A DNA stretch of 64,000 bases. Source: Phototrophicus methaneseepsis. Its GTDB lineage: Bacteria > Chloroflexota > Anaerolineae > Aggregatilineales > Phototrophicaceae. Positions 52,624 to 62,475 of this stretch are shown one piece after another (the stretch's first letter is position 1; every line of letters begins with the position of its first letter). The notes beneath the pieces were generated by a model. It worked only from the letters and a program-made list of their open reading frames with translations. It was not told the origin of the DNA and did not search any database. Position numbers and translations under genes: made by a program. Location: positions 2,294,001 through 2,358,000 of the forward strand of contig NZ_CP062983.1 in assembly GCF_015500095.1 (NCBI RefSeq), in the 5' to 3' direction.

Positions 52624-53508
52624 CTAACGCATCCCGCATTCTTCACTCTCATACTCGATAGCGATGGTCACATGTTCCAGGTTCAGACCATCGAGCAGTT
52701 GCAGGCTTTCATGTCGGATGTGCTTGATTTCCTCAGCAGATGTATCGTCACTCACGACGAGGTGCGCTGTAAAGACATTGTGTTCGCCATCCAGGGACCA
52801 GATATGCGTGTGGTGCAGGCTGATCACGCCCTCGATATGTTGTAACTGAGATTGAATTTTGTCGATGTCAATATCTTCAGGCACGCCCTGTAAGAAGAGC
52901 TTGCCGGAATCAATCAGCCTGCGTACAGCATTGACCAGAATGAAGACCGTAATCAGCAGCGAGAGAATCGGATCCAGAATCGGCAGGTCAACCACCAGCG
53001 AGACCAACCCGACCACCAATACGGCGACCCAACCCAGGACGTCCTCTAGCAAATGTAAGCCCACGACCTGCGCGTTGGAAGATGTATTGCTGCGTAAGCG
53101 ATAGGCCGCCAGCCCATTGACTGCCACGCCGATCACGGCGAATACAACCATCCCAGGCGAATTGAAGGTTTCAGGTTCTAATAGACGTTGAATGGCTTCG
53201 CGGACGATAAAGAGGGAGCCACCAATCAGGACGACTGTATTGATGAACGCGCCTAATAGCGAAAAGCGCCTGTAACCATAAGAGTAGCGATGATCGCTCT
53301 GTTTTTCTGAAATGCCTTGTAAATACCAGGCTAACCCCAGAGAAAGGCTATCGCCCAGGTCATGCAATGCATCGGAGAGGATGGCGATACTGTTGATGAA
53401 CAGCCCGCCGAAAATCTCCAGAATGGTGAAGCCAAGGTTCAAAAAGAAAGCCAGCTTGAGATCGCCCCGGCTGCCATGAGTATGTTCATGAGAATGGGTA
53501 TGTGCCAC
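52624..53508 (-). CDS. Cation diffusion facilitator (CzcD/ZitB type)
   Basis: 294 residues from GTG at 53508. A His-rich N-terminus (HTHSHEHTHG), six membrane helices with metal-site residues in SDALHDLGDSLSLG and HLLEDVLGW, then a cytoplasmic metallochaperone-like domain (about 205-290: VISLHHTHIWSLDGEHNVFTAHLVV). It exports Zn2+, Co2+ or Cd2+ in exchange for protons. It stands alone; no metal regulator is adjacent. Confidence 0.93.
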   Translation of the reverse strand: MAHTHSHEHTHGSRGDLKLAFFLNLGFTILEIFGGLFINSIAILSDALHDLGDSLSLGLAWYLQGISEKQSDHRYSYGYRRFSLLGAFINTVVLIGGSLFIVREAIQRLLEPETFNSPGMVVFAVIGVAVNGLAAYRLRSNTSSNAQVVGLHLLEDVLGWVAVLVVGLVSLVVDLPILDPILSLLITVFILVNAVRRLIDSGKLFLQGVPEDIDIDKIQSQLQHIEGVISLHHTHIWSLDGEHNVFTAHLVVSDDTSAEEIKHIRHESLQLLDGLNLEHVTIAIEYESEECGMR

Positions 53509-53659
53509 GTATTGCCTGTATTCACTATATACAACTTATAACCATCATATCGGTTTCTCGCTAGCATGGCACGCCTTGCTAGGGGAATTATAAGGAATTA
53601 CTGAGATAGCATTCAGCACATGATGCTTGCCCCAAGGTGACTTCAATGTGGATTTCGTC

Positions 53660-54118
53660 TTATGCTGCGGCTTGTTGCAGGCCGATAGCCCCTAATGTCA
53701 CCCCAATGGTGAGCACAACAGCCCATACAATCGCGCCAATAGTCAGCCATAGAAACAGCTTACGCGGCTCCGCATTGAGCGTCAGCCCTAGCAGGGCACT
53801 GACTTGTGCTCCCAGCGTCATCGGCGCCAGGAGGCTGAAGCCAATCACACCCCAACGCTCCCAGATGCGATAGATGCGGCTGTTTTCATTGAGTGCGGTG
53901 ATATTCCAGCGGTTTTGTATCCATGTGCGCAGCCGACCTCCTACGAACAGCACCAGCGCACAAGCTGTGACGTAACTTGCGATGACGACGAGCATCACCA
54001 CCAGCGGCGGTAATCCCAATGCGATACCCGCTGGTATTGCGGACCAGAAGTGAAAGAAGGCCAACGCGAAAATACTGCCACAGGCAGCCAGGAAGAGGAG
54101 TAAATCTGTCAACGACAT
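53660..54118 (-). CDS. Small multidrug-export-type membrane protein
   Basis: 152 residues with about four membrane helices: FLAACGSIFALAFFHFWSAIPAGIALGL, a second helix with VVIASYVTACALVLF, then a cytoplasmic loop with RWGVIGFSLLAPMTLGAQVSALLGL and a last helix. The pattern fits the small multi-drug export family (COG2426). Its substrate is unknown, and the family name has little experimental support. AAAGGGG precedes ATG 54118. Confidence 0.75.
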   Translation of the reverse strand: MSLTDLLLFLAACGSIFALAFFHFWSAIPAGIALGLPPLVVMLVVIASYVTACALVLFVGGRLRTWIQNRWNITALNENSRIYRIWERWGVIGFSLLAPMTLGAQVSALLGLTLNAEPRKLFLWLTIGAIVWAVVLTIGVTLGAIGLQQAAA

Positions 54119-54342
54119 GCCCCTTTATGTGTTTGATGCCTGAATTATAGCTGTTTTTGGGGTATTGGCAGTGGCTCTCTTCTCTGGCTGCTGGCAGAGT
54201 TCCTTGATTGTTGACATTTTTATAGAAATAAATCAGGGTGGTGACTCAAGACGTTGGTATATGTGAAAAATGTCACTAATGGGTTAGGGTCCTCTTTGGC
54301 ACAATGGTGGCAGTTATTCGTCGATAGAGGGACTTTTGCCAT

Positions 54343-56145
54343 ATGAGCGATCCCATTGTCCATGATATTGTCATCGTCGGTGCTGGCCTGGCGGGTAGTT
54401 GGGCGGCTATGGTTGCCGCACGTGAAGGCATCACCAATATTGGTGTGCTTAGTAAAGTACACCCGCTGCGCAGCCACAGCGGCGCAGCACAGGGCGGTAT
54501 CGCCGCGGCCTTGAACAATGTTCGCCCGGTTGAAGGCACAGGGCCACGCGGCCCACTAGAGCAAATCCCGGCGGATGGTGAGCCGGTTGATAGCCCCGAT
54601 CTCCATATGTTTGATACGATTAAAGGCTCCGATTGGCTCGGTGATCAGGACAAAATCCATGTGCTGGTCAATGATGCCGTCGATATTTTATATGAATATG
54701 AGCATATGGGCTGTGTCTTCAGCCGTACCGCCGATGGCCGCATCAACCAACGCCGCTTCGGTGGTCACAGTGCGCCCCGTGCGAACTTCGCTGCGGACTG
54801 GACAGGCCATGTGTTGCTGCATACCATCCACGAACAGTGCCTTAAGCATGGCGTAAACTTCTACAGTGAATGGTATGTGCTGGAATTGATCGTTGAAGAT
54901 GGCATTACGCGTGGCGTCGTCGCAATGGATATCCTCACCGGCGAGCTGCATACGATCAACGCCAAAGCGGTTATGTTTGCAACAGGTGGTTATGGTCGCG
55001 CCTGGAAGATTACCAGCAATGCCACCGCGAATACAGGCGATGGCGTCGCCGTTGCTTATAACGCAGGTGTCCCGCTTATGGATATGGAGTTCGTGCAATT
55101 CCACCCGACGGGCATTTACAAACATGGTATCCTGATGAGCGAAGCCTGCCGTGGCGAAGGTGGCTATCTACGCAATGGTAATGGCGAGCGTTTCATGGAA
55201 AATTACGCGCCCGATAAGATGGAACTCGCGCCGCGCGATCTGGTCAGCCGCAGTGAACAAACGGAGATTGACCAGGGACGAGGTGCTGGCGATGATAAAC
55301 AGGGCATCTATCTGGACCTGACCCACTTAGGCCGTGAAAAAATCTTGCAGCGCTTGCCCCAGGTGCGTGAGATTGCTATGAACTTCCTTGGTGTCGATAT
55401 TATTGATGAACCCGCCAAAATTCAGCCGACAGCACACTATAGCATGGGTGGCATCCCGACCGATGTAAACGGCCAGGTTATCCGCAATGCAGAGGGCGAA
55501 CCCTTTACGGGCTTCTTCGCCGCTGGTGAGTGTGCTTGCGTCAGCGTCCATGGGGCGAACCGCTTAGGGACCAATAGCCTCCTGGAAGCGAGCGTCTTTG
55601 GCCGCCGTACTGGCTACGAAATGGCGCGCTTTATCGAAGGCGGCGCAAAGCTACATCCCATCACCAACCCAGACCCCACGAAGAAACAGCGCGAACGCAT
55701 TGAGCGCGTCATGGATAAGCATAATGACAGCCAGGCGGGGCGGATTGCTCCGATTGCGGAAGCCTTGAAGTGGAATATGACCGATAACTGCGGCATCTTC
55801 CGCAACGAGGAGAAGCTCGAAAAAGGCCTTGCGCGCATCCACGAGTTAAAAGGTGATTTTACAAAGGCGCGCGTCATGGACCAGAGCCGCCGCTTCAATA
55901 CGGATGTGCTCATGGCGCTGGAAACTGAAAACCTGCTGACCTTTAGTGAGGTTGTCGTTGCTGGGGCCCTGGCCCGTACAGAAAGCCGGGGCGCGCATTC
56001 CCGTACAGATCATCAAAAACGTGATGACACCGATTGGCTTAAGCACACGCTGGCCCATAAGAGCGAGAATGGTGAACCTGTCCTGAGTTATAAGGACGTC
56101 TGCATCGATTGGGAAAAATACCCGCCACAGGAACGCAAATACTAG
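54343..56145 (+). CDS. sdhA: Succinate dehydrogenase/fumarate reductase flavoprotein subunit
   Basis: 600 residues. FAD-binding start [15 protein letters not shown], the His that covalently holds FAD in [10 protein letters not shown] (H45), FGGHSAPR, the catalytic region [25 protein letters not shown] with its active-site Arg, and [22 protein letters not shown]. The C-terminal helical domain is complete ([18 protein letters not shown]). It oxidises succinate or reduces fumarate, linking the TCA cycle to quinones. The iron-sulfur subunit follows 46 bases later; no membrane-anchor gene is adjacent. A GAGGGA site precedes ATG 54343. Confidence 0.97.
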   Translation: MSDPIVHDIVIVGAGLAGSWAAMVAAREGITNIGVLSKVHPLRSHSGAAQGGIAAALNNVRPVEGTGPRGPLEQIPADGEPVDSPDLHMFDTIKGSDWLGDQDKIHVLVNDAVDILYEYEHMGCVFSRTADGRINQRRFGGHSAPRANFAADWTGHVLLHTIHEQCLKHGVNFYSEWYVLELIVEDGITRGVVAMDILTGELHTINAKAVMFATGGYGRAWKITSNATANTGDGVAVAYNAGVPLMDMEFVQFHPTGIYKHGILMSEACRGEGGYLRNGNGERFMENYAPDKMELAPRDLVSRSEQTEIDQGRGAGDDKQGIYLDLTHLGREKILQRLPQVREIAMNFLGVDIIDEPAKIQPTAHYSMGGIPTDVNGQVIRNAEGEPFTGFFAAGECACVSVHGANRLGTNSLLEASVFGRRTGYEMARFIEGGAKLHPITNPDPTKKQRERIERVMDKHNDSQAGRIAPIAEALKWNMTDNCGIFRNEEKLEKGLARIHELKGDFTKARVMDQSRRFNTDVLMALETENLLTFSEVVVAGALARTESRGAHSRTDHQKRDDTDWLKHTLAHKSENGEPVLSYKDVCIDWEKYPPQERKY

Positions 56146-56191
56146 TCAGCGCTGGTTGGCGAACCATGCTGCTCTGTAGAGAGAGACAAAG

Positions 56192-56992
56192 ATGACGCAA
56201 ACAGTCACGGTGAAAATCAAACGCTATAACCCGGATACGGATAAAAAGCCATATTGGAAAGACTATACGATCGAACTGACCGAAGATAAAACAGTTCTGG
56301 ATGCCTTGGAAGAGATCAAGGCCAACCAGGATGGCAGCCTGACGTTCCGCCGTAGCTGCCGCCATGCTATTTGTGGCTCCTGCGCGATGATGGTCAATCG
56401 TCGTAATACGCTGGTGTGTACCACGCCGCTGAAGGCTGTGGTCAACGATGGTGGACTTTTTGCCGCCAAGAATACAGTTACGATCGAGCCGCTGCCATAT
56501 CTGCCCATTATTAAGGATTTAGTGGTAGATCGCAGCGCCTTCTGGGAACAATATCAGGCTGTGAAGCCCTGGCTGATGCCGCCGGATGTGGTCCCGGAAA
56601 AAGAATATCGCATGTCCCAGGAAGAAGTCGAAGCGATGGAACAGGCAGAAACGTGCATTATGTGCGGGGCCTGCTATTCATCCTGCCCGGTGGTGGCTGG
56701 CAATAAGAACTACCTTGGACCCCATGCCATGCTCAAGACCTTTTTGCGGGTCATGGACCCGCGTGACCAGGTGCCAGAGGAACGCCTGGATATGATCGCC
56801 AATGCCAACGGTGCTTTCCGCTGTCATCAGGTTGTGAACTGCATTGATGCTTGCCCCAAGGGGCTGAACCCAGCCAAAGCTATTGCGACCCTCGGCAAAA
56901 TGTCGCTGCGGTCGGGGCGCATCAAGGGGGAACGTGCCGAGCGGATGAAGAAACTCATCGCCGATGCCGAAGCAGCATCTTCGACAAATTAG
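56192..56992 (+). CDS. sdhB: Succinate dehydrogenase/fumarate reductase iron-sulfur subunit
   Basis: 266 residues. [2Fe-2S] ligands C56, C61, C64 and C76 (SCRHAICGSC...C). [4Fe-4S] ligands in CIMCGACYSSCP (C155, C158, C161), with C221 as the likely fourth. [3Fe-4S] ligands C165, C211 and C217 (CHQVVNCIDACPKGLNP). It carries electrons from the flavin to the quinone site. It is the last gene of a two-gene operon, closed by a strong terminator, so SdhC/D must lie elsewhere. Confidence 0.97.
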   Translation: MTQTVTVKIKRYNPDTDKKPYWKDYTIELTEDKTVLDALEEIKANQDGSLTFRRSCRHAICGSCAMMVNRRNTLVCTTPLKAVVNDGGLFAAKNTVTIEPLPYLPIIKDLVVDRSAFWEQYQAVKPWLMPPDVVPEKEYRMSQEEVEAMEQAETCIMCGACYSSCPVVAGNKNYLGPHAMLKTFLRVMDPRDQVPEERLDMIANANGAFRCHQVVNCIDACPKGLNPAKAIATLGKMSLRSGRIKGERAERMKKLIADAEAASSTN

Positions 56993-57071
56993 GCGGAGTT
57001 TGGTATCAGGCAGACTGCCTCAATTCATCTGCCTGGGCCGCCATGCGTGAGACACAGGCGGTATACGTATC

Positions 57072-57104
57072 AGAGCATCCGGTGAAAACTGGATGCTCTT
57101 TTTT
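57072..57104 (+). terminator. Rho-independent terminator of sdhAB
   Basis: Stem AGAGCATCC (57072-57080) / GGATGCTCT (57091-57099), 10-nt loop, followed by a T-run. The 119 bases after it contain a TATGAT box (57153-57158), likely part of the htpG promoter. Confidence 0.9.
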
Positions 57105-57223
57105 AGACTGTTAGGCGATTCACTTTCTTACCCCCTTCTTACACAGCCTGACTATGATAACATCAGTCTGAAAAACAAACCCAATTTTTAATTCAATGAC
57201 TTCGTTTCATTTGGAGGTACGCT

Positions 57224-59248
57224 ATGAGCGAGATGTTTACGTTTCAAGCGGAAACGCAGCAGCTCCTCGATATTTTGATTCACTCGCTCTATACAGAGCG
57301 CGAGATTTTCCTGCGTGAGTTGCTGTCGAATGCATCTGATGCCCTGAACCGTATGCAGTTCACACAATTAACGGAATCCGATGTATTGGACCCAGAGGCA
57401 GAACTGAAGATCACCATTACGTCTGATGAAGAAGCCGGCACGATGACCATTAGCGATACCGGTATTGGTATGACGCGTGAGGAAGTCATCGAGAACCTGG
57501 GTACCATTGCCCGCAGTGGTGCTAAGAACTTCATCCAGGCGTTGAAGGATGCCCCTAATTCAGAAGCAGCCCAGAACATCATCGGTCAGTTCGGCGTTGG
57601 TTTTTATAGCGTCTTCATGGCGGCGGATACCGTCCAGGTTGTGACGCGCAGCTATAAGCCGGATGCAGAAGCCGTCATGTGGGAAGCAGACGGGGGCACG
57701 GCTTACAGCATTGAGCCAGCACATAAAGAGACGCGCGGTACCGATATCATCATTAAGCTGAAGGATGATGCCAAAGAGTTTGCATCGCCGTGGAAGATTA
57801 AAGACATTATTCGCCGTCACAGCGATTACATCGCTTTCCCCATCTATGTCGGCGATGATGAGGACCCGACCAATAAGCAAACGGCAATCTGGCGCAAATC
57901 ACCCAGCGAAGTCACAGATGAAGAATACGATGCTTTCTATAAGCAGTTCACGCTGGATTTTGGCGAGCCGCTGCATCGTATTCATATGCGCGCGGATGTG
58001 CCGATGCAATTTTATGCGCTGCTGTTCATTCCATCCACCGCTCAGCAGAATATGTTCAGCCCGCGTAAAGAACCTGGCTTGGCGCTTTATTCCCGCAAAA
58101 TCCTGATTGATGAGTACAACAACGATCTGCTGCCGGAATATTTGCAGTTCGTGCAGGGCGTTGTCGATAGTGAAGACCTGCCGCTGAACGTCAGCCGCGA
58201 AAGCGTCAAAGCTGATCGCATTATCGCCCGTCTGAAGGGCACGCTCACCAAGCGCATCATGAGCGACCTGAAGAAGATGGCCGCTAATGAGCCGGATGAT
58301 TATCTCTCGATTTATGAAGAATTCGGCCGTTATCTGAAGCAAGGCGTTGTCGCGGCCCCGCAGGATAAAGATGACCTCATGGAACTGCTGCTCTTCCAGA
58401 GTACGCACGATGATGATGTCGATGAATACATCAGCCTACAGGGCTATGTCGACCGTATGGTAGAAGGCCAGAACGAGATTTACTACGTCGTCGCGGATGA
58501 TTTTTCCACAGCGCGGCGTAGTCCACACCTAGAGCCGTTCCGCCAGAGGGGCATTGAGGTGCTCTACTTTAGTGACCCGGTCGATGCGATGCTGCCAATG
58601 GGCCTGACGGATTATAAGGGCCATTCCTTCCGCGCTGTAGACGAGGCCGATATTGACCTGACAGATGTAGGCACCCCAAAGGAAGATGAGAATCAGCCGG
58701 AACCGCTGGAAAGCAGTTCCACAGAGACGCTCATTGATCGTGTGAAATCTGTACTCGGTAGCCGTGTGAGTGATGTGCGCATGAGCAAAACCCTTGTTGG
58801 TAGTCCAGCGCGCCTCATCAGCCAGGAGAACGGCGGCACACGTCATATGTTCCGGATCAACCGCCTGCTGGACCGCGAATATGAAATGCCAGTCAAGGCG
58901 CTGGAACTCAACCCGCGGCATCCATTGCTGCATAACCTGAGCCACATGCTCGATGGCAACCCCAGCAGCCCCATGATTGATCTGGTTGTGATGCAGCTAT
59001 TCGAGACGGCTTTGCTGCAAGAGGGCATTCATCCAGACCCTGCATCCATGGCAGCCCGTTTGAATATGCTGATGGAAGCGGCAACGGGTACAGCTGTGGA
59101 GACGCTCGATTTCGCCAGTGTGCTGCCGGAAAAAGAAGCGCCTGAGGCTAAAATGGCTGATGTTGAAGCGCCTGAAGCCGAAGCGTTTACGCCAGAGCCT
59201 TCATCCAGCCCAGAAGAGCCTGACAGCGCAGAAGAACCTGAGGCTTAA
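57224..59248 (+). CDS. htpG: Hsp90-type chaperone HtpG
   Basis: 674 residues. N-terminal ATPase domain with QAETQQLLDILIHSLYTEREIFLRELLSNASDAL, DTGIGMTREE and GQFGVGFYSVFMAAD. Middle domain with SRESVKADRI near residue 325, and the C-terminal dimerisation domain to about 630. The last 40 residues are an acidic Glu/Pro/Ala-rich tail, so the protein is longer than the usual 620-640. It folds and stabilises client proteins using ATP. A strong GGAGG site is present. No heat-shock operator (CIRCE-like) was seen upstream. Confidence 0.97.
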   Translation: MSEMFTFQAETQQLLDILIHSLYTEREIFLRELLSNASDALNRMQFTQLTESDVLDPEAELKITITSDEEAGTMTISDTGIGMTREEVIENLGTIARSGAKNFIQALKDAPNSEAAQNIIGQFGVGFYSVFMAADTVQVVTRSYKPDAEAVMWEADGGTAYSIEPAHKETRGTDIIIKLKDDAKEFASPWKIKDIIRRHSDYIAFPIYVGDDEDPTNKQTAIWRKSPSEVTDEEYDAFYKQFTLDFGEPLHRIHMRADVPMQFYALLFIPSTAQQNMFSPRKEPGLALYSRKILIDEYNNDLLPEYLQFVQGVVDSEDLPLNVSRESVKADRIIARLKGTLTKRIMSDLKKMAANEPDDYLSIYEEFGRYLKQGVVAAPQDKDDLMELLLFQSTHDDDVDEYISLQGYVDRMVEGQNEIYYVVADDFSTARRSPHLEPFRQRGIEVLYFSDPVDAMLPMGLTDYKGHSFRAVDEADIDLTDVGTPKEDENQPEPLESSSTETLIDRVKSVLGSRVSDVRMSKTLVGSPARLISQENGGTRHMFRINRLLDREYEMPVKALELNPRHPLLHNLSHMLDGNPSSPMIDLVVMQLFETALLQEGIHPDPASMAARLNMLMEAATGTAVETLDFASVLPEKEAPEAKMADVEAPEAEAFTPEPSSSPEEPDSAEEPEA

Positions 59249-59280
59249 TTCCGCACCCAGGTGAATACATTCCTGCCCGA

Positions 59281-59314
59281 AAAAAGGCGGCCCACTCATA
59301 GGTCGCCTTTTTTG
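59281..59314. terminator. Rho-independent terminator of htpG
   Basis: AAAAAAGGCGGCC at 59281-59293 pairs with GGTCGCCTTTTTT at 59302-59314 (one mismatch or G-T), 8-nt loop. The A/T flanks allow use from both sides, so it may also end the minus-strand gene at 59352. Confidence 0.85.
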
Positions 59315-59351
59315 CTTCCAGGTCTCGTTATGGATTGATTTATAGATGGAT

Positions 59352-59837
59352 TTATGGATTAATTTGAGCCGCCGCCTGGGCTGCTGCTTCAGGGTTACTG
59401 GGGGGGACGTTCATAAGATGCTGATGTAAATGCTTGATAGCCGGTGCCAGGGCCGTGCTGTTGATCTCTTCCAGGTCCACCAGGCGGCTGACGCGATACT
59501 GGTCATTCATGTTGATGGCATAAATCGTCAGGATGTCGCCTTCAATATGGGCATCCATAAGCATGGGATATTCCAGTTCCAGATTGTGCTGGACAGCCCG
59601 TAGGATCACATCCATGGACATGGGACGGTGATCAATCGTCACAGTTGTTTGCTTGCGTTGATCGCTATCAAAGCCATTTTTGTCTGCGACGAGGAAAATG
59701 TTCTGGATTTGCCGTTGGCCCTGTTGAATCCATTCATGCAGTTGTGGATGACGCTTGTCGGCAGGCTGGAGGGCTTCTCCCTTGAGCGTCAGTTCAAGTG
59801 CTTTGAAGAAAGCACGGATATAGCGGCTGAGACGCAC
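59352..59837 (-). CDS. Conserved-looking protein of unknown function
   Basis: 161 residues from GTG at 59837, which follows GGGGGAG at good spacing. It begins with an amphipathic helix (LSRYIRAFFKALELTLKG), then HPQLHEWIQQGQRQIQNIFLVADKNG, a strand-rich middle (MDAHIEGDILTIYAINMNDQYRVSRLVDLEEIN) and an Ala/Gln-rich tail. No signal peptide or membrane segment. No family recognised. The strong ribosome site and clean frame support a real gene. Confidence 0.75.
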   Translation of the reverse strand: MRLSRYIRAFFKALELTLKGEALQPADKRHPQLHEWIQQGQRQIQNIFLVADKNGFDSDQRKQTTVTIDHRPMSMDVILRAVQHNLELEYPMLMDAHIEGDILTIYAINMNDQYRVSRLVDLEEINSTALAPAIKHLHQHLMNVPPSNPEAAAQAAAQINP

Positions 59838-59942
59838 GTTGCTCCCCCTATGAAATGGTCATAGCAAGATCTGAATATCTCTATTTTAGCGGCAGAGTTT
59901 AAGCAGGACGTTAAAGACGATGCCTTGTACTTGTCTTGTGAA

Positions 59943-61232
59943 CTAGTCCTTACGCTGCTTCATGAGCTGGAAGCCCGCTACGCCAAGGATACACACCTGC
60001 AGCCCCAACACAAGAATCAACCATGGTGGCGGCGCATCATCGTCAGCTTGCTGCGGGACGGATGCCACTTCTGTGATGGATTCTGCGGTTGGCTGCGATG
60101 ATTCAAGCGTACGTGCGGGCAGCGTCCGGATCATCAAGGCTGGTTGCGTGCTGGCAGAGACGACCTGAATGCCGGTAGGTGATACTGTCGGCGAGGGCGT
60201 GATGCTCGCTGCCAAGTCGATGATGACTGTTGGCTGCAACGTCGCTGTGAAGGCTGTTTGCGGCGTCATGGTCGCTTCGGAAGCATCATTTTGTGCTTCG
60301 GCAGTTTCCTCCCCAGAAGGCTGAGTCTCAATGATGCCCAGCTCATCATCGGGCGCGGCTTCACCTGTTGGCGCGGCTGTCACTGTGTTGATCGTCTCGT
60401 CTGCTGTTTCCTGGCCCGTATCCTGTGCGGAAAGGTCCTCTTGGGCAGGCGGCGTGGCGTTCGTATTTTCAGCAGGGGCTTCTGGTGTGGGCGTGTAGGT
60501 GCCTTCATACGGCGGCACGAGGACCACATCACCCGGCTTAATGGAACGAATATCTTCTGGGATAGGCAGCTTGCCATTAAGTGCAAGGACGCGCTCTAAA
60601 TCATCCCAGGTATAGCCATATTCCAATAGAATATCGCCCCAGGTATCCGCGTCGCGTACTTCATGCATGATATTGCCATTGGGGTCCACGCCGACGACCC
60701 ATGGCGGCGGTCCAGCCGCACTTTGTTCGCCACCACCACCGGCCACGTTCACCCGTGGGGCAGCGGCACCACCTGGGTTGCCAAAGACGAGCACAAATGC
60801 CGTCCAGCCATCGACTGTCGCGCTGGCGATGCCCACATGCTGGTAATTTGTGTTGGTCAGGCCTGCATAGTGCACTGGTGAATTCAGCCAGAATGTCCAG
60901 GCGGTATTGGCCGAGGTATCCGTCCCCATGTAGATATTCTCGCTCACCCAGTCAGAGCCGTATCCTGCGGCTTGCGCGCGATCTCTTGGGCGGCTGCCAT
61001 TCGTCTGTACGTGGGAGACTTCTTTTGTGGTTGCCATCCAACTGGCCTGATTGGCGGCTGCGGCATTGAGAGCTCCATTGAGGCTATAGGGGCTAAGGCC
61101 AAGCGAGGCACGCAAGGCGTTGATGCGGCCAATTAAATCTGTCTGTGCATCCTGGGCTTGTGTCGGCATAACGAGCATCATGCTCATCAGGCCCAAAAAA
61201 CAGCCTATGATACAAATTGATCGTATTCTCAT
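59943..61232 (-). CDS. Secreted CAP (SCP/PR-1) and LysM domain protein with C-terminal membrane anchor
   Basis: 429 residues from ATG at 61232 (a TTG at 61253 would add seven). Signal peptide IIGCFLGLMSMMLVMPTQA, cut near QDA. The CAP domain (about 30-165) shows DLIGRINALRASLGLSPYSLNGALNAAA, VSENIYMG, and the cavity His in WLNSPVHYAGLTNTNYQHVG. A LysM-like domain follows (about 195-250: DTWGDILLEYGYTWDDLERVLALNGKL, IKPGDVVLVPP). A long Thr/Pro/Glu-rich stalk leads to a final hydrophobic helix (WLILVLGLQVCILGVAGF) with basic end MKQRKD. It should be a wall-spanning protein anchored in the membrane. Confidence 0.88.
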   Translation of the reverse strand: MRIRSICIIGCFLGLMSMMLVMPTQAQDAQTDLIGRINALRASLGLSPYSLNGALNAAAANQASWMATTKEVSHVQTNGSRPRDRAQAAGYGSDWVSENIYMGTDTSANTAWTFWLNSPVHYAGLTNTNYQHVGIASATVDGWTAFVLVFGNPGGAAAPRVNVAGGGGEQSAAGPPPWVVGVDPNGNIMHEVRDADTWGDILLEYGYTWDDLERVLALNGKLPIPEDIRSIKPGDVVLVPPYEGTYTPTPEAPAENTNATPPAQEDLSAQDTGQETADETINTVTAAPTGEAAPDDELGIIETQPSGEETAEAQNDASEATMTPQTAFTATLQPTVIIDLAASITPSPTVSPTGIQVVSASTQPALMIRTLPARTLESSQPTAESITEVASVPQQADDDAPPPWLILVLGLQVCILGVAGFQLMKQRKD

Positions 61233-61365
61233 GCGCGAAATTGTAACAGGCAACTGAAAACCTTAATCCGACGATTACCCAACGACCCTGTACAATATAA
61301 CCGTTCCATTGGGGATAGATGTCATGTCTCCATTGGTAGTTTCTTAATAGCTGTCTAAGAACCCT

Positions 61366-61395
61366 TTGCGATTGTTGAGGGTTATGTTATATAAG
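61366..61395 (+). promoter_or_regulatory. Candidate plsY promoter
   Basis: TTGCGA (61366-61371), 18-bp spacer, TATAAG (61390-61395); TATATA at 61388 with a 16-bp spacer is an alternative. The remaining 61233-61533 gap shows no coding frame; only this promoter and the leader hairpin described next were found. Confidence 0.4.
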
Positions 61396-61507
61396 CAATG
61401 TGTCGCTGGCAACTGCCATTCATTGGTAAACGTCACATCTATCAAACGCTACGATTGCGGCTTGCTTAGGTCAAGCTATGCCGTTTATTGAGCACCCACA
61501 ACCAACT

Positions 61508-61536
61508 GGAGGCGGGTATATCCCGTAAACGGTATG
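61508..61536 (+). promoter_or_regulatory. Distant ribosome site with spacer hairpin before plsY
   Basis: GGAGG at 61508-61512 lies 21 bases before ATG 61534, too far for normal use. The gap holds a 4-bp GC hairpin (CGGG 61513-61516, CCCG 61522-61525, loop TATAT). If it folds, the effective spacing drops to about eight bases. Confidence 0.4.
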
Positions 61537-62205
61537 ACCGTTACTGAGCAAAATATTCTCCCTATCCTGCTCATTATCATAACAAGTTATCTCGTTGGTT
61601 CCATACCGACGGCGTACTTACTTGCCAAGACGCGTAATATCAACATCTTCGAAGTCGGTAGTGGGAACATGGGTGGTACCAATGTCGCGCGCGCGCTGGG
61701 CACACAATGGGGTGTGGTTACAGCGCTGCTGGATATGTGTAAAGGTATTGCGGCGATTGTCCTGGCCCGTATGGTCCTCCCCGATGAGCAGTGGGGTGCA
61801 ACCACCATCAGTGCGATTGCTGTGATTGTGGGCCACAACTGGTCTCTCTTTGCGACGTTGTTTTATCATCTTGCTGTTAAAGGTAAACGCCTGACGCTGC
61901 GCGGCGGTAAAGGTGCGGCAACGGCCTTTGGTACGATGCTGATGATCGCACAGCCACAGATCATCGTCGGCATGCTGGCGATTGGTGGTGTGCTGATTGC
62001 TATTACACGCTATGTTTCTTTGGGTGTGCTGGCTGCTTTTGCGCTCTCGATCGTCTGGGTTTATGCTCTGGCAACACAGGATCAACTCCCCGTAGAATAT
62101 GCCCCTTATGCGATTATCCTGGCTATGCTGCTTATCTTGCGCTTCCGCGAGAATATTCAGCGACTTGCTCGTGGGCAGGAACGTCGTCTGGGCGAGCGCG
62201 TCTAA
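61534..62205 (+). CDS. plsY: Glycerol-3-phosphate acyltransferase PlsY
   Basis: 223 residues with about five membrane helices. Family motifs are YLVGSIPTAYLLAK near the N-terminus, GSGNMGGTNVARALG (motif 2) and LRGGKGAATAFG (motif 3). It moves the acyl group from acyl-phosphate to glycerol 3-phosphate, the first step of phospholipid synthesis; PlsX, which makes acyl-phosphate, is not in the window. Single gene with terminator. Confidence 0.96.
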   Translation: MTVTEQNILPILLIIITSYLVGSIPTAYLLAKTRNINIFEVGSGNMGGTNVARALGTQWGVVTALLDMCKGIAAIVLARMVLPDEQWGATTISAIAVIVGHNWSLFATLFYHLAVKGKRLTLRGGKGAATAFGTMLMIAQPQIIVGMLAIGGVLIAITRYVSLGVLAAFALSIVWVYALATQDQLPVEYAPYAIILAMLLILRFRENIQRLARGQERRLGERV

Positions 62206-62241
62206 AAAACGCGGCTATCTTCATAACAAATTGATTTTTAA

Positions 62242-62267
62242 AGAGGCGAATAATCTCGCCTCTTTTT
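62242..62267 (+). terminator. Rho-independent terminator of plsY
   Basis: Stem AGAGGCGA (62242-62249) / TCGCCTCT (62256-62263), 6-nt loop, followed by a T-run. Confidence 0.9.
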
Positions 62268-62381
62268 GCGTCTCTGTTACGTTTTTAGAATCTGCTGGTG
62301 CAGGCTGTATAAATTGCATGAATTCATTTCTCAAGCAATTGCCCGCTTGACAACATCTGCCCCTTACGTGACAATATGAGA

Positions 62382-62395
62382 TGAGAGCGCTCTCA
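62382..62395. promoter_or_regulatory. Perfect LacI-type operator palindrome
   Basis: TGAGAGCGCTCTCA is a perfect 14-bp palindrome with a central CG, close to the classic cre/LacI-family operator form. It lies 80 bases upstream of the LacI gene at 62476, consistent with autoregulation. Confidence 0.7.
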
Positions 62396-62475
62396 AAGAT
62401 CACGATGATGACGCTCAATGAAATAGTATTCCCTTTATGAATTAAAAAATCGGTCAAATATAGCGACCAAATCTT

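Noticed and set aside
54211-54239. sdhA promoter with perfect TTGACA at 54211
   Set aside because: No -10-like hexamer at 15-19 bases; TATAGA follows after only four bases.
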